DNA of 64,000 nucleotides from Echinometra lucunter (GCA_029962745.1 CM057162.1:15934438-15998437); one strand, 5' to 3'; positions 46,976 to 59,491 are shown, numbered from the stretch's first letter. Translations and numbers: made by a program. The notes: a model not told the origin generated them from the letters alone.

Positions 46976-49490
46976 CACCATTCAATAACAACTGATATAA
47001 CACTGGTATACTGCCTAATACATGAAAGATCTAGGAAGCATTCATATAGGGTATCACGCATTCACTCCCCCGAGTGCCCGCGGCCCCCTGATATTATGAG
47101 TAGCAATTTGAGCGACTCATTTGAAAACGCTTCCACTCCCTGTTTTTCTCAACAGCTCCTGTAACAAAATGTTTATTGCCCATTTAAGGTGGCAGGAGGT
47201 AGTTCGCATGGTATCAAGACACTATGTACTTGCGTGACATCATAGCTTTCTCATTTGATTACATAATCATTGGTACAATTTTGTGGTTTTATTCACAATT
47301 TTAATCTGAATTTCATTGACATACCATTGTTTGTGAATTGAAAATCCATGCAAATATAGTAGATTGCAGATATAAACAGTAAGATTTGAAAAAAAAGAAC
47401 GCATTTTCAGTAAAATTTCAAATTCAAAGCCAGGAGTCATGACATTTGGTGATTTATCTTGAGTGGTTATCATATTGACTTGTGCAAAAGTGTATAATTT
47501 AGTTTATATCAAAGTCTACGAAGAAAATTTGAAATGTGTTCTCTATTTACTCCTGTGTGTTCATCAAATACTTTGTCTAACTATGCATCCAAAACCAGGG
47601 GCTAAATATTCAAACACTCCTCCTTCTTAAAATATATAAGACATGTGGTCCACAGTATATTTCTACATCCAAAATACTGAAAATACAGCTGATCTAATTA
47701 GAATTTGTGTGAAATATATTTTTACTCTAATAATGTACGCACTATATGGTTGAACATGAAAAAATATATATAAAGATTACCATTTCAATGTATATTTGGT
47801 ATCTAAAACAGATTGATCTAGTTCATTTGATGCCCTGCATAAAATTTCATCAACCAAATTTGCATTAAGCTTAATCCCAGCTCCACTTTTTCATCAAAAT
47901 TTCAAAATTACAAAATCATTTTCTGACAAGTACATGTAGCTAGAAAACTGCCTTACCCTCTGACCTTTCACTTCTAAAATCCTATTTTCCTCCTAGAAAC
48001 ATGATAAATGTACATTTTCCCAGGCCAAAAGCTACTATGAAATTAGTATTACACTGCAATAAGCCAATTACGTAGGGCTCAGCCCGCCAGTAATTGAATT
48101 AGCTTTCCCCAGCACGTCCTATGTGTATGCAGCAGGCTGGGAATATAGGCCGAGATTGCAACATAGCGTCAACTAGGCGAAAAAAAAAGAAAAAACCTTG
48201 GGAGAGGAATCGCAAAGTGACACATTCGGAAGCGTCTATAACACTATGTGGTAGAGAGCGCCATTCCCAAAGCATTAATTTGTGACGAGCAGATACTCTC
48301 CAGCCGCCAAGGTCACAGCTAGCCTGATTGCATAGCTAATTTTCTCCACCGAGCCGAAATTGGAGGCCGTATCAGAGGAATAAAATGTTTCCCACTTGAA
48401 CAAACAGAGCAATTTATCACTACGACTGTTCTCCATTTTTTTAATGGCTGTTCATACAATGTCAAACAACGAAAATGTGCAAATATACTGTCATTTGTAT
48501 CACATTACTAAATTAATGTCCTCCACTTCAGCTTTCAAATTATTAATTTGTTTGCATTTTAAAGTGAGTCAGATTTCTCTCAAAATTGGGTTTTACTTTG
48601 CATTCATCCTGGTTTGTATATTTAAGTTAAATCAAATGTGCTTCAGAACTACTGCCAATACATACAATTTATCACAAAACTGAAAAGGCAAATACCGAGG
48701 TGATTTCATCATTTTCTTTGGTAAAAGATCAAGTTCTTACTTTAGTTTTGATAAACTGTTTTTCTGCAAATTCAAGGTTTCTTGCATAACCATAATTTGG
48801 TTTATATACATGGTTTTTACTACTTCAGTAAATGTATCTTAAAGAACTATCAACATAATTAAAGAATTACACCCTATTACAGTCAATTATGTTTGCATAA
48901 AAAATGATATTATTCTCCATCTTGTATTCACAATATTAATGCAGTTAATTATTTTATTAGCTTTCATTTTCTATTAATTTTTTTTTTTTTTTATTAAAAG
49001 CTTTCAAAAATTACAAGTGAAAACTGTATGAAAGCACTATTTCATTTTACCGCATATGAATACAAACATTTTTTTCACGAGGTAATTGATGCAATTTCAG
49101 AATAAGCACGCATAAATGTGCATATTAAACCTTCTCCTTCAAACGCATCCTCTATGTCTCTCCTCAGCTGTGAGAAACATAGGAAGCTGAACAGAGTCAA
49201 GTGTGATTTTAACGTCTCCCTCCGACAGCCAGCCAGTCAGAGAGATGGAAGGGGAAAGAAAGTGAAGGGAATATACACGAATCCTCTTAGCTTTAATGGA
49301 TGCAGGCCAAAGGCGGTTTATTTTTAGCCTTTTGACGAAATTGCTGGAATTAAGGTAGATTTAGAAGTTGGTTTGGTAAACGACAGTGAACTTGGTAATA
49401 GGGTGAAGGAAGAGTATTCCGTATGGTAGGCAAGTGTTATCATACTTGAGGGGGGAATAGAAGTTGGAACAGAACATAGGGAAGTTAATG
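46976..49490. other. Long stretch without recognised genes; 48055-48390 repeat-free
   Basis: Mostly AT-rich. 48055-48390 has higher complexity and dense short motifs, including TAATTG-type homeodomain sites and CAAGGTCA (nuclear-receptor half site, about 48310). It is a candidate enhancer only. Confidence 0.35.
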
Positions 49491-49497
49491 ACTTCCC

Positions 49498-49650
49498 TAT
49501 TACTATCATCATTATTATAATCATTATTATCAATTATTATTATCAATACTGTTATCATTGAAATTATTATCATTGTTATTACTATTATTACTATTACTAT
49601 TATTATTGTTATTGTTATCATTGTTAATATTGTTATCTTTATCATTATCT
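49498..49650 (+). repeat. ATT/ATC-rich microsatellite
   Basis: Irregular ATTATT, ATCATT and ATTGTT units. Confidence 0.8.
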
Positions 49651-49727
49651 TTATTCACAAAAGAGGTTTAAGCCATGAGTCAAGTTTAAACCTCCATGAG
49701 CATACTAAATTAAGCGTAAGTAGTTGT

Positions 49728-49987
49728 ATATCATCGGTGGGGCGACAAAACCTTGTATCTCAAAAAAAATCAAATGTTCAGGAAAGTGAAAAAACATGGC
49801 TACCAAAGCATCATAAGCAATGGGATTGCCTTTCCTATGACATGCCGTGGTGGCTTTGTTTTTGTTGTAAGAGAGCTTGGATTTGGACAGGACATTACTT
49901 GACTGATAAGCTGGAGTTTAATACAAAAAAAGTAATTTTCACTCATATTTGAGATACAAGGTCTTATCACCCCACCGACGATATAGC
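49728..49987. mobile_element. Fold-back MITE with TATCATCGGTGGGG ends
   Basis: The left arm, TATCATCGGTGGGGCGACAA to TTGTATCTCAAA, is inverted at 49949-49987 with about five differences over about 38 bp. The end motif ATCGGTGGGGC also occurs in the palindrome at 36083-36140. The 71- and 90-codon frames are element sequence. Confidence 0.7.
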
Positions 49988-50377
49988 CTGTGTGTGCACT
50001 TAATAGAAAATAGAAAATAGAAAATTGGATCAGATTCTGAGCACACACAGGAGGGGGTTTCAGCCATCCCATAGTTTAAACATCTTTTGTGAATTCTAGT
50101 CATTGAGGATATAAAAACTGCATGAATCAAAGTAAGCAAAAAGTAGACTGCTTGCAAAAAAATCATAAAATCTGGGGAGAAAAGTGGCATAATATACTGT
50201 GTGACAAGAGATGAGTATAATCATTAAAGTGTTATGACTCATGAGCTGTGATATGTTTACTTGTCTCTTGCTGTGAGGGGCAAAGGAGGGCGTGAGTTTA
50301 CTGTCTCCGTCATATGACATGTGGAAAGATTGTGAATTTTTATTTTTCTTTTAAGTTAAGAACCCATCTGTCTTTAA

Positions 50378-51099
50378 CCCGTTCCCTCCTGGAACCAGTG
50401 GCCACTATATAATTGACGATCGTTCGTCAGTCTAGGGTCAAAATACCGATTTTGAGTTTTCTACAGAAAATAAAAAAGAAGTCAAATTCTATATGTGGTG
50501 AGAGTTCCGTGGTATATAAACGTTTAGTTTTCAAGATACAGAAATGTTTTAAACGCGAGGACTTATTAATCTTGTAAAAAATGTGATTTTTCCATTGAAA
50601 GTGTACTGCTGCAAAGCAATACAACAGTTTGGTTGACTTCGTGCATTAAATGTGCAGTCAGTAAACCGTCGTGGAAGCGCGCATTGACTTTGCGTGTAAA
50701 CTGAGCGCGATAGGACAGTTTGGCTGAAGGCATGTATTAAATGTGCAGCCATATGTAAGTGTCGTATTGTCTAAAGGCGTTTTTGTACAGCAGAAAGCTT
50801 GCCTCCTTAAACAGAAAAAAACATGCATCTACACGCTGTAGCTGTCTTGCGATTTCTCTTCCAATTCTTGATTTTAAGTAGAAATAAAGACACTGCTTTT
50901 AAGAAGAGATCCTTAGAATCCGTCATGTATTTTTCTAGGAATGAATATCTTGGATTGCTTGGCACGAATGGTGGGAATATGCTTTGATTTAGACTCGATT
51001 TTCTCAGAAGGACGTTTTGCACTGTCGTACATCTATACGTTTGAATAACCGCCGATGATATTATGCCTTTAGAAATAAGAGAAGTCAGTAGAGAACAGG
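50378..51099. mobile_element. 722-bp TTAA element with ends of the 72-bp family
   Basis: TTAA at 50374-50377 and 51100-51103 border ends CCCGTTCCCTCCTGGAAC and inverted CCTGTTCTCTACTGACTT, which match the 72-bp mini-elements. A CCY start with a TTAA target is the piggyBac pattern. Inside, ACAGTTTGGYTGA and GCATTAAATGTGCAG-type segments repeat about 92 bp apart. No transposase is encoded. Confidence 0.5.
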
Positions 51100-51103
51100 T
51101 TAA

Positions 51104-53895
51104 AATCAACAAAAGTAGGGCTTCAGCAAAACAGATGTAACAGTAGATGCAACAAAAGATTGATCACAAATTTGTTTGCAAGAAATCTAGATTCCCATCT
51201 CTGTCCTTCATAAACACGAAAAGTGTGCTCTCATGTTTCCCTTGTTCCTTTGTTTGCAAAATCTAATTTACAGGAGGCAGTTTTTTGAAAATCTCCTTTT
51301 TCCTCATGTTCAAGGTTTAGGCCTAGAAAAGTAATTGGAATAGAAAACAAGAATGAAGAAAGTTTGGTGAGAGCAAGAAGCAGAAATGAAAACAAATCAG
51401 TATATGAGAAGAGGATGGAAAAAAAATGATTAGAAACAACAAGGAGACAATGAAAACAACAAAAAGAGAACAACAAAAAACAAATAAAACATTACGTCAG
51501 CAGAAATATAAAAAGGGGTATGGATTACTGGGAGACACAAAAGGGAAGACTACGAGGAAAATAAACATAACAGAAGAACAGAATGCAAGTGAAAGAAAGA
51601 AGAAATGACTTTTAGTTTTACGCAAATCGTGTTGAATCTCCGGAGATTAGCATATAAATTGAGAGAAAACAAAACCGTTCACGTCTTAGGATGCAAATGA
51701 TCTCCTCCTTGCCCTATATTGCCCATCACGATTGCAACGGTGGAAATCATCACGGGTTTTTCCCGAAAGTGGAGCAAAATGAAGAATAAATTCCATGAGA
51801 TTACGAGGAAATGACTTGAAGGATATTGAATTTGCAAACAGGTTAAGACAGAGATTTTAACAGGAAGCCAGCAGTGTTTCCACCAGTAAGTTCATATCAG
51901 GCTAAGATATCCCATTTATCCCTCATCACCGTGTATTGACAAAATACTTGTCACTTTTCTTTTAATTCATGTATTTACAGTTAATATAAACTTTTGGAGG
52001 TTATTGGCATATTTTTATGAAGTCATTTTTCTTGATTTAAAGTTGTTCAAATCTTCACTTAAAAGTGTATTAAGCACAATTCTAATGGCAAAATTCATAT
52101 GAATGACGTTGAAGATTCAGCCAATGACTGCATTTTAAGAAACACTTTTTCTTCTTTTGTAAGTATTTTGTAAGTACTGTCACGCATGCATGTAATCAAC
52201 TGTGATCATGACGTGTATTTAATGTGAGTGCCTGATATAAGGATGTTAAGAGCATAATACATGAAATTTCACTGTATCTTTCTTAAAAGCAATAATAGGA
52301 ATAGTTATTTAAAGGGGTACTAATAAACGACAAAAAGTCACACTTTTCCTTCAAAGGTTTCTTTGTTATTTAGTAAACAATTTATTTAGAAAAAAATATA
52401 TCTATTTCAGAAATTCCACTGGTAATGCCATCTTCTCAAACATTAAGAATAAACTCATGTTGCTCTGCTTTGTTTTGTTTTGGCTTGGTGCGACATAAGT
52501 TGATACATGTAATTTCAATCAAAACTTGCCACTCATACAGTAATGGATGACTGCATACAAAAATGGCGCATAAAAAGAATGTTGGATGACAAAAGCGACG
52601 CAAGTTCTGGTGACATATTCACGTATCGTGTGTGGCACATGCCATCCATGCAAAGCCAATCACTTCACTTACACACACTCCAAAATATCCACCCACACAA
52701 ACACACACTCATATGGACATATAAACATGCACAGGATGGTCCCATGTCACTAAAATGCCATCAAATATTTAACCACGAACGTCTGTCTATTAATAATAGA
52801 CACCGATTCACCTGCAACATCAACAGGAACTACCCCTAGCCCAAGGCCAGGGAGTTCTTCCCCCCTAAATTTTGCATCACGAACAGAAAAAAAAGTCTAA
52901 ACGGGGGTAGGTTGGATAAGTGTCACGTTAATAACTAATTAGAAGTATCATCAGCTCGCTACCTTCAGCGACTAGATTGCCAGATTTGGACGTCATCCCT
53001 TTCGGATTACTCTTGGGAGGGGGAAGGAAGGCTATGTGGGGTTTAGTGTTGCAAAGAGACTAAAAATAGACAAGACATTCCTCAAAACTAGCCATACAAT
53101 CCGTGGGTGGAATTGAATATTCTTACGAGAATTACGCATTTCACACGCAGAGAAGAGCAACTAAAAGTCAACGGATTTTCTTTTCTTTCAGTGTTACACA
53201 GCTCACCTGGCTAACCAAACAGACCTTTAATGGTTGTATTGGAGCATACTGACAAAATCTAGTGTTTTGCGAAGGAAGTATGTATATTTTATGAAATGGT
53301 CATTGAAAATCGTTCGGAAAGACATCTGCTTCAGAAAGGGCAGATTTTCTGTGTCCAAATGTAAGGGGACAACTATGACAAGTATTCCGTCATTGATTTC
53401 ACATCTTCACTAGACTGAAATTAACACTGCATGCAAGAAATCAACAAATTCCCTGGTGAAACTAACATGATAAGGAATTCAAGGATTGCATAGTATATTC
53501 AAGTACATTGCATAGTATATTTCCTGTTTAAACGAATCAAATAAAGTCAGTAGAAAACCAGCTAAATTCAAAAGTACACTGTGTACTGATCTAGAACTTG
53601 ATGTTGTTCCCTCAATTCAAATAAAGCAGAAAAAAGGAGAAATATATCAGAGAAAAGGGCCCCCCTAATGCATCGACCTCCATGATCAGAAACAACATAG
53701 GAATAATTTCAGCTCCCGTGACTCACTCATTAAATATTCCATTTCTATATTACATTTTTTCCTCCATCTCTCTCTCCCCCTCCTATTCATTGACAACCAA
53801 ATTACATCCTGCACTATACTCCAATTTGTGGCACTGGTAAGTAAATTGATCATATGCACGGATCGGATCGCATTGTGCAAAACTTACATCAAAAT
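51104..53895. other. Long stretch without recognised genes
   Basis: AT-rich with an A/GA-rich patch (51340-51610). 52840-53190 is less AT-biased and repeat-free. No exon or TIR pair was recognised. Confidence 0.35.
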
Positions 53896-53899
53896 GCAT

Positions 53900-54082
53900 A
53901 TTCTATTTTTCTCTCTCCCTCTCCCCCTTTCTTTCTTCTTCTCTCTCTATATCCATTTCACTCTCCCATGCAGACATGGTTATAGGGCTTGAAAAATGGT
54001 AGGATGGTTATGTATAAAATGTTAATAAATCATAATGCAATTTTGTGCTCTCTCTCCCTCTCCTTCCCCTCTCCCACATTCT

Positions 54083-54136
<54 letters not shown>

Positions 54137-54323
54137 CACTCTCCCATGCAGATTTATTTTTTCTGCAATTTCCCAGAAAAGGTTATAGGGCTTCCAAGCT
54201 GGTAAGATGGTATATTTGTATAAAACTTTAAGACATCATAATGCATTTTTTGTGCTCTCTCCCTCTCCTTCCCCCTCTATCCCCTTCCCCTTCCCCTTCC
54301 CCCTCCCCCTCTTCCTTCCTTCC

Positions 54324-54381
<58 letters not shown>

Positions 54382-54470
54382 TCCCTTTCACTCTTCTGAG
54401 CAGCCTTTTTTTCTCTGTCATTTGCCCCAAGAAGGTTATAGGGCTCTGCTGTACAGCAGAACTAGAAAAT
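53900..54470 (+). repeat. Minisatellite with (CT)n blocks, three units of 200-250 bp
   Basis: GGTTATAGGGCT recurs at 53978, 54181 and 54434. Each unit has a GGTARGATGGTTAT-like start, ATAATGCA, a CTCTCCCTCTCCTTCCCC block, a long (CT)n run and CATTTCACTCTCCCATGCAG or a relative. The two 80- and 115-codon frames follow the repeat. Confidence 0.85.
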
Positions 54471-54479
54471 CAAGGATTT

Positions 54480-56850
54480 CGGAGAGTGTGTGTGAGAGTG
54501 ATCATATCTGCTGTTTTAATCTCTGCACATGTTTATCTAGCGGGAAAGATCTAGGGAGCTCCAATACAAGACATGGATAAAGACAAAGTGAGAACGATCT
54601 CATACGAAGGGATAGGGAGTGTGAGGGTTGGTACGCGACCTATACCGTTAGCTAATTTTACTTAATGACATACCCTGGTCCGCTGCAAAAATATGGAAAC
54701 CTGCCATTTTTAATCAAAAAATTTCATTTCTGTTCTATTCACAATTCATTTATGCACAGCCCCCAGCATGGTATGAAATTAGACATTTCTTTCAGCATAA
54801 TTCACAGGAGGAAAATGCAAGAGGCTGTGAGCACAATGAAATTTTGAACAGAAAACTATACTGACGCTACGTAAGTCAACGTGCTGTGCCATTTGAGGCC
54901 ACACAGGCCTACATGAGGGTATATGTCCTTCTAAACCAGTTTTCTGTTTTGCTTCAAATCATTTTGGTGAATAAATGTACCAACTTTTAAGCAATTCGCC
55001 CACAAGTGTTCAAGTTAATTTAAGCTTGAACTCAATGACTACCAAATTTCTATTCCTCTAATCCAATGGCTTAATATCTCTAAGAAATGATTTCCCTAAG
55101 TAATATATTCTTTCAAAATATGCACATATATTGTACTGTTCATGTTATACAGGATCCCCAAGGAAAAGAGTATTAACTTCTGATGAAGCCACTCTTTAAT
55201 AGAACTAAAGAAACAAGAATGTCGTCTCGCAAGCATTTTACAGAGGGTTAACTTCCTTTCACTCTCCGACTGCAGACGAAATCTCAATTGAAAGAGAGTC
55301 TGGAAAACTGCATCAGATTCATATTGTATCCTCAACAAGTAGGCCTCTTTCAGTGAGAGAAACAGAGAGCATGAAAGAAGGAGAGAGCAGAAGAGAGGAG
55401 AAATTAATTTCTGCACTAATCAATGTCATATACGATCAATAAAATGTAGAGCAGGATTTAAGTCAGATTTTTTACCCTCGCCTGCAACCAACGACAACGC
55501 ACGTTAACCTTGTCTCGCTCCGCATCTCAGAAACATGCGATATACTTGAAATATGTTGCCAGGAAAAATCAATAACTGCGCAGAGATTGAGAAGGAACAG
55601 GAAAAGGAGAAGCTGTTTACGGGCTGACCACAAAGAATCTGAATATCTGAGGAAGGCATAGCTTTTTCTTCTTCTCTTGGTCATATTTCAACCTAAATTG
55701 CAGTCATAAAAATGCAAGTGAGAGTTCTTTAGTGTTGTTCAATTATTGATCAATATGAGAATTTTAAACAAAGCAAAATTTTCTCTATTTTCTCTATTTT
55801 TCCAATAATAAAAAAACAGAATCTGAATTTCTAACAAAGACATCTTCTGCTTATTCTTTCTAGTAATATCTTTACATAAAATGACAGTGATTATTCTTTT
55901 CCTGGTGCATTCAAAAAGTGATTTAGAATTCAAAAAGTTGTTAGAGTATTGATCGAAGTGAGAATTTTTCCCCACTTTTCCCAATTTAAAAATTAAAAGC
56001 ATAACACTTTTCATGACAGGGAATCTGAATTTCTGACATAGATAATTGTCCTCTTCTTTCTGTAATATATCAACCAGAATGACATTTCTTCCCAGTGCAT
56101 TTGTGAAAGAATGGCAGGAAGAATTCTCCGTTTTTCTTGCTAATTACAGATCAAAGTGTGAATTCCAAACAAGTCAAATATGTAAATTTCAAGTTTTAGC
56201 TTGTTTTTAGCATTCCAAGCTAATCTTACAAATTTATACCTTCTACAGTCTGCATGCACTGAGAATGGCTAATTATTTTTTTCTATTAAAAAATAAATAA
56301 AATGGCTGGAAGCATTGTGAATTTTATACCAAAGGCAGTTATTCTATGCCTCTTTTAACAATAGAACAAAAGTCAGATCTATAAATCTTAGTCTTGAATG
56401 TTTATGTCAATAATACTGTTCACAAACTTTAAGTGCTTAAAGGCACAAAAAGGGGTCAAATACTTCAGTTGACTTTTCACCTCTATTTTGTCAATATAGC
56501 AAAGTAATTCAATAGATCTTGGGTTATTTTGGCAAGTGAACAATGAAAATGAAGATTTTAGCATGGTATATCCGTCTCTTTATACAAAAAAAGGAAAAAA
56601 AAGAAATTGTTAATGTAAATGCTTCACCCAATACCCAATACCCAATACAGAATAATGAAGTATGTACAAGATCAGAGAAGCCAGTATGCTAGTAAGTGGC
56701 TTAGTAAACTACATAATCCTATGCTAATCTTTCTAATCCCCTACTTATCTACTAATCCCATTCATTATGCCAATCTTAATTCCATGATCACTGAGCCATT
56801 AAATTGACTCCCACTTACTCTCTTTTCTTTTCCAAAACCTTCATTTTCTT
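54480..56850. other. Long stretch without recognised genes
   Basis: AT-rich. A two-copy diverged duplication is likely around 55735-55830 and 55930-56060, sharing ATTGATC..GAGAATTTT and GAATCTGAATTTCT. No exon was recognised. Confidence 0.35.
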
Positions 56851-56853
56851 TGT

Positions 56854-56857
<4 letters not shown>

Positions 56858-56908
<51 letters not shown>
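56858..56908 (+). repeat. (CT)n microsatellite
   Basis: About 50 bp of uninterrupted CT. Confidence 0.9.
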
Positions 56909-56910
<2 letters not shown>

Positions 56911-57725
56911 TAACTCTCCTCTTGATTAGTAATCCCGATCCTTCTCCATCTCTGTCTCTTTTTCCCTACCTGTTATAATATTCTCTCACCGCTTTCTCAA
57001 TTTCCTTCTTTGAATATATATCACTTTCACATTGGTTTACACTTTATCCCTGATTCTAAATGTATAAAAAAATCTACAGACAAAGAATGCATCTTATTTT
57101 TCAAATTGCTAGATACAAATGTAGAAAAATAAGATATTGCACTTGTAAAGTGAATAGTTTACAAAGCTTTAATTTATATTATATGATTGTAATATTAGAT
57201 GGAAAGAGAACAAAAATATCTGAAGTATACTCTACCTTATAAACATTAAACACAAACAGGACTGATAATATTTTTCTCTTCTTATTATACCAACAACTAT
57301 ATTAGTTTGCAATGAAGAAAGATCTAAATCAAAGCCAAAATCCTTAGAATCTGAATATCCCTTGATATTTGTATATTTTAACTTGAAGAGAGTGATTAAA
57401 ACCAATCCAACTCCAACAATACTTTAGTACAAATGTATTTCAAGCTCAACAAAGCATTTTAATAGATTTATACATCAAATATAAAGTCTGGAAGAATATA
57501 TGTTGTCATTTATCTTTTTATAAGAAAGAAAATAACGAGAGCCAACTATAGTCATGTGTATGACTAACACCAAGAGAGAATATTACTATGGATTTGTTGA
57601 TGACATGACGAATGGCACAGTATCCCATCACTGTTGATGATGTTACTATACACGCAATACCAGATCTAATTGGCAGTATATACAGCTCCATACATGGATA
57701 ATCTCACTACACTGTTATCTATTTC
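56909..57725. other. Stretch without recognised features
   Basis: AT-rich, within the inferred first intron of the minus-strand gene. Confidence 0.4.
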
Positions 57726-57946
57726 AATTTATGCACCGTTTCCAAAGCTGGCATTTAGGAGACTTGGGGATGAAAACGAGTCGAGATCGCCAAATGCGGA
57801 AAAGCTCGCAGGAGGAGGAGCGGCAAGAGGATGATCGGGGGAAAACTCCCGCCCGAGGGGGAGGAGGGTAAACAGATTGGGAGGGTAGCTAGGAAAGGAG
57901 GAAATTAGATGGAGAAGTAAAAAAATGGGAATATTATGAGCCTTAC

Positions 57947-58025
57947 CTTGAGTGTTAGTCCCACTAGAAGATGATACAATCCACGTAATCACCACGACGA
58001 TTTGAAATCCTCCTCCAATCTCCAT
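57947..58025 (-). CDS. First coding exon of an unidentified secreted or membrane protein (partial)
   Basis: On the minus strand an ATG in near-ideal context (ATCGCCATGG) at 58025-58023 opens 26 codons plus one base. The reading ends at CAAG/GTAAGG, a strong splice donor whose GT is at 57946-57945, so the intron is phase 1. An in-frame TAA at 58061-58059 lies upstream, which supports this ATG over the TTG at 58040-58038. The peptide begins MEIGGG, followed by a hydrophobic stretch (FQIVVVITWIV, residues 7-17) and a small polar tail (SSSSG), the layout of a cleavable signal peptide. A signal-peptide exon ending in phase 1 is common in extracellular modular proteins (established knowledge). The exon is too short to name a family. 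The continuation would lie at lower coordinates, and I found no convincing second exon there, so it may lie outside the window. An open frame of about 70 codons continues past the donor, but it is proline- and serine-rich and I read it as intron. Confidence 0.55.
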
Positions 58026-58416
58026 GGCGATTTTCCTCAACGATAATAATCCTTTACATTAGTCCATGAGGAGTTCCGGTTAGGGACAATCCGCAGAAAT
58101 GATGGAAACGATGAAAACAGAAGAATATCACAATTCTCTTCAATTCTGCCAACACTCCTTACATGCAGCTGAAGAAATCCTCCCTTCAGGAAAATATGGA
58201 TAAACAGATGCAATCAATCACTATCAATATATAAGTGACTTCTCATTCAAGCTCATTAGGTATTTATGATTCCACTTTTTGAATGGATACTTTGTTTTCC
58301 AAGCGATGCGCTAATCACAACTTCCTAGTTATATGGAAGTAACCAAGCTTTGGATCTCATCCTCTTATCTCTCTTCCGTTAACTTTTTCTATCCTTCCCC
58401 CGTCTAGCGCTAGAAG
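58026..58416. promoter_or_regulatory. Putative bidirectional promoter and 5' UTR region
   Basis: This is the interval between two divergent candidate start codons. It holds no obvious repeat, which is rare in this window. A TATA-like TATATAAG sits on the plus strand at 58228-58235, about 180 bp before the plus-strand ATG. A pyrimidine-rich stretch (58360-58400) lies directly upstream of that ATG. The minus-strand leader contains a start-stop upstream ORF (ATGTAA, 58059-58054). The promoter call is inferred from the head-to-head exon arrangement. Confidence 0.4.
58054..58059 (-). promoter_or_regulatory. Minimal start-stop upstream ORF (ATGTAA)
   Basis: Read on the minus strand, ATG at 58059-58057 is followed at once by TAA at 58056-58054, 28 nt before the main ATG at 58025. 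Start-stop elements are known to stall ribosomes and reduce downstream translation. Its context is weak (C at -3), and its presence in the mRNA depends on the unmapped transcription start. Confidence 0.35.
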
Positions 58417-58494
58417 ATGGTCAAAAAGCGAGAGACAGCCGGGAACTGGTCAGAGATGCAGTTGGACATCCACCACCACCTGATCGACCTGCAT
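58417..58494 (+). CDS. Candidate first coding exon of an unidentified protein (partial)
   Basis: An ATG with A at -3 and G at +4 (GAAGATGG) starts 26 codons rich in G or C at the third position, unlike the AT-rich surroundings. The codons end at CAT/GTGAGA, a plausible donor with GT at 58495-58496, giving a phase 0 intron. The peptide begins MVKKRETAGNWSEMQLDI and continues through three histidines to a hydrophobic LIDL end, so it is charged and soluble with no signal peptide. After the donor the frame stays open to 58620, but its composition drops to AT-rich and lysine-, asparagine- and serine-rich, as expected of intron. It is transcribed away from the minus-strand exon at 58025, with 391 bp between the two ATGs. 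I do not recognise the family. It could instead be a conserved noncoding segment that happens to be open. Confidence 0.4.
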
Positions 58495-58500
58495 GTGAGA

Positions 58501-59490
58501 AAGAATCAAAAGAATGCGAGGAATTTGGGGCAGAAAAAGCGATCACTTATATATTCCAAATCTCAAAACTTCCCTTCCACTGCAAAATCAAACACAAAAA
58601 TCACAAACGGGTTTTTATAAATCCAAATGCTGTCAGAAATCTTCATCACTCACAAGATAACGGCAATAGGATGCGTTTGAGAAGGCCTATAGCGACTCCG
58701 GTAGCTGGCGAGCTTGGTTTAGATAGCGGCCCGATACGTCCGCACTGAGCTCCAATGCCTGACTGAACTGCCAATGTTATGTACACACATAGCACGCGAG
58801 TAGCAAGCTCTCTCACATGCTTCTACGCTCCTCAATACACTAGGTATTTTCTTGTGTATTACACATGGGGCGCATACACAATGTGTATTGTACATGCCTC
58901 TTACCAGGCAGTGTGTTTGGAGTACAGTCTACATATTCAGACCTCTGTAGATACTTGTTTTTTTATTTACGTTACGAACAGGCAAAATCCGCATTCAGTT
59001 TCATTCTTGATTATTTTTAAACTCTATCAATAGCAGATGTTTTGCATATAACCCCTAGCCATACTCGAATCATTCAAATTTAATTAGAAATGTATAAATA
59101 TATAACAATCCTCTTTTGCAGTACTGATTTTTTTTTCCAATACAACAAAACTCAAATCTTGGAAAGCTGTATGTTTTCCACAATTTTTACCGGAAAATCA
59201 CAATTTGCCTCAAAGGTTTCATGTAATTACTGCATCATTTCAAAACATTAAAACAAAATTCACATAAATTTTGAAGAATAAAAAATGAACATGTGAATAG
59301 TGTAAAATGAAATTACATATGAATCGTGTTACTAATTATTATTCAAATGGACATAGAATTGATGCATTTCATATCAGAAAATGGTATTCATTTTTTAAAA
59401 TCCTTTTCATTATTATTTTTTAAATTTCTTATTGTGTTACTTTATTACAAAAGGTCATCATGTTTAACTTAGAAATATTACTAGTATTCA
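58501..59490. other. Stretch without recognised features
   Basis: 58620-58800 remains relatively CpG-rich, as expected near a promoter, and then the sequence becomes AT-rich. No further exon was recognised. Confidence 0.35.
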
Positions 59491-59491
59491 A

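Noticed and set aside
57729..57946. Continuation of the minus-strand signal-peptide frame past the donor
   Set aside because: The GTAAGG donor is strong and the downstream residues are proline-, serine- and leucine-rich without a domain. Intron retention cannot be excluded.
58026..58040. Minus-strand start at the TTG at 58040 giving five extra residues
   Set aside because: Eukaryotic initiation favours the ATG at 58025, which has a strong Kozak context and an in-frame upstream stop.
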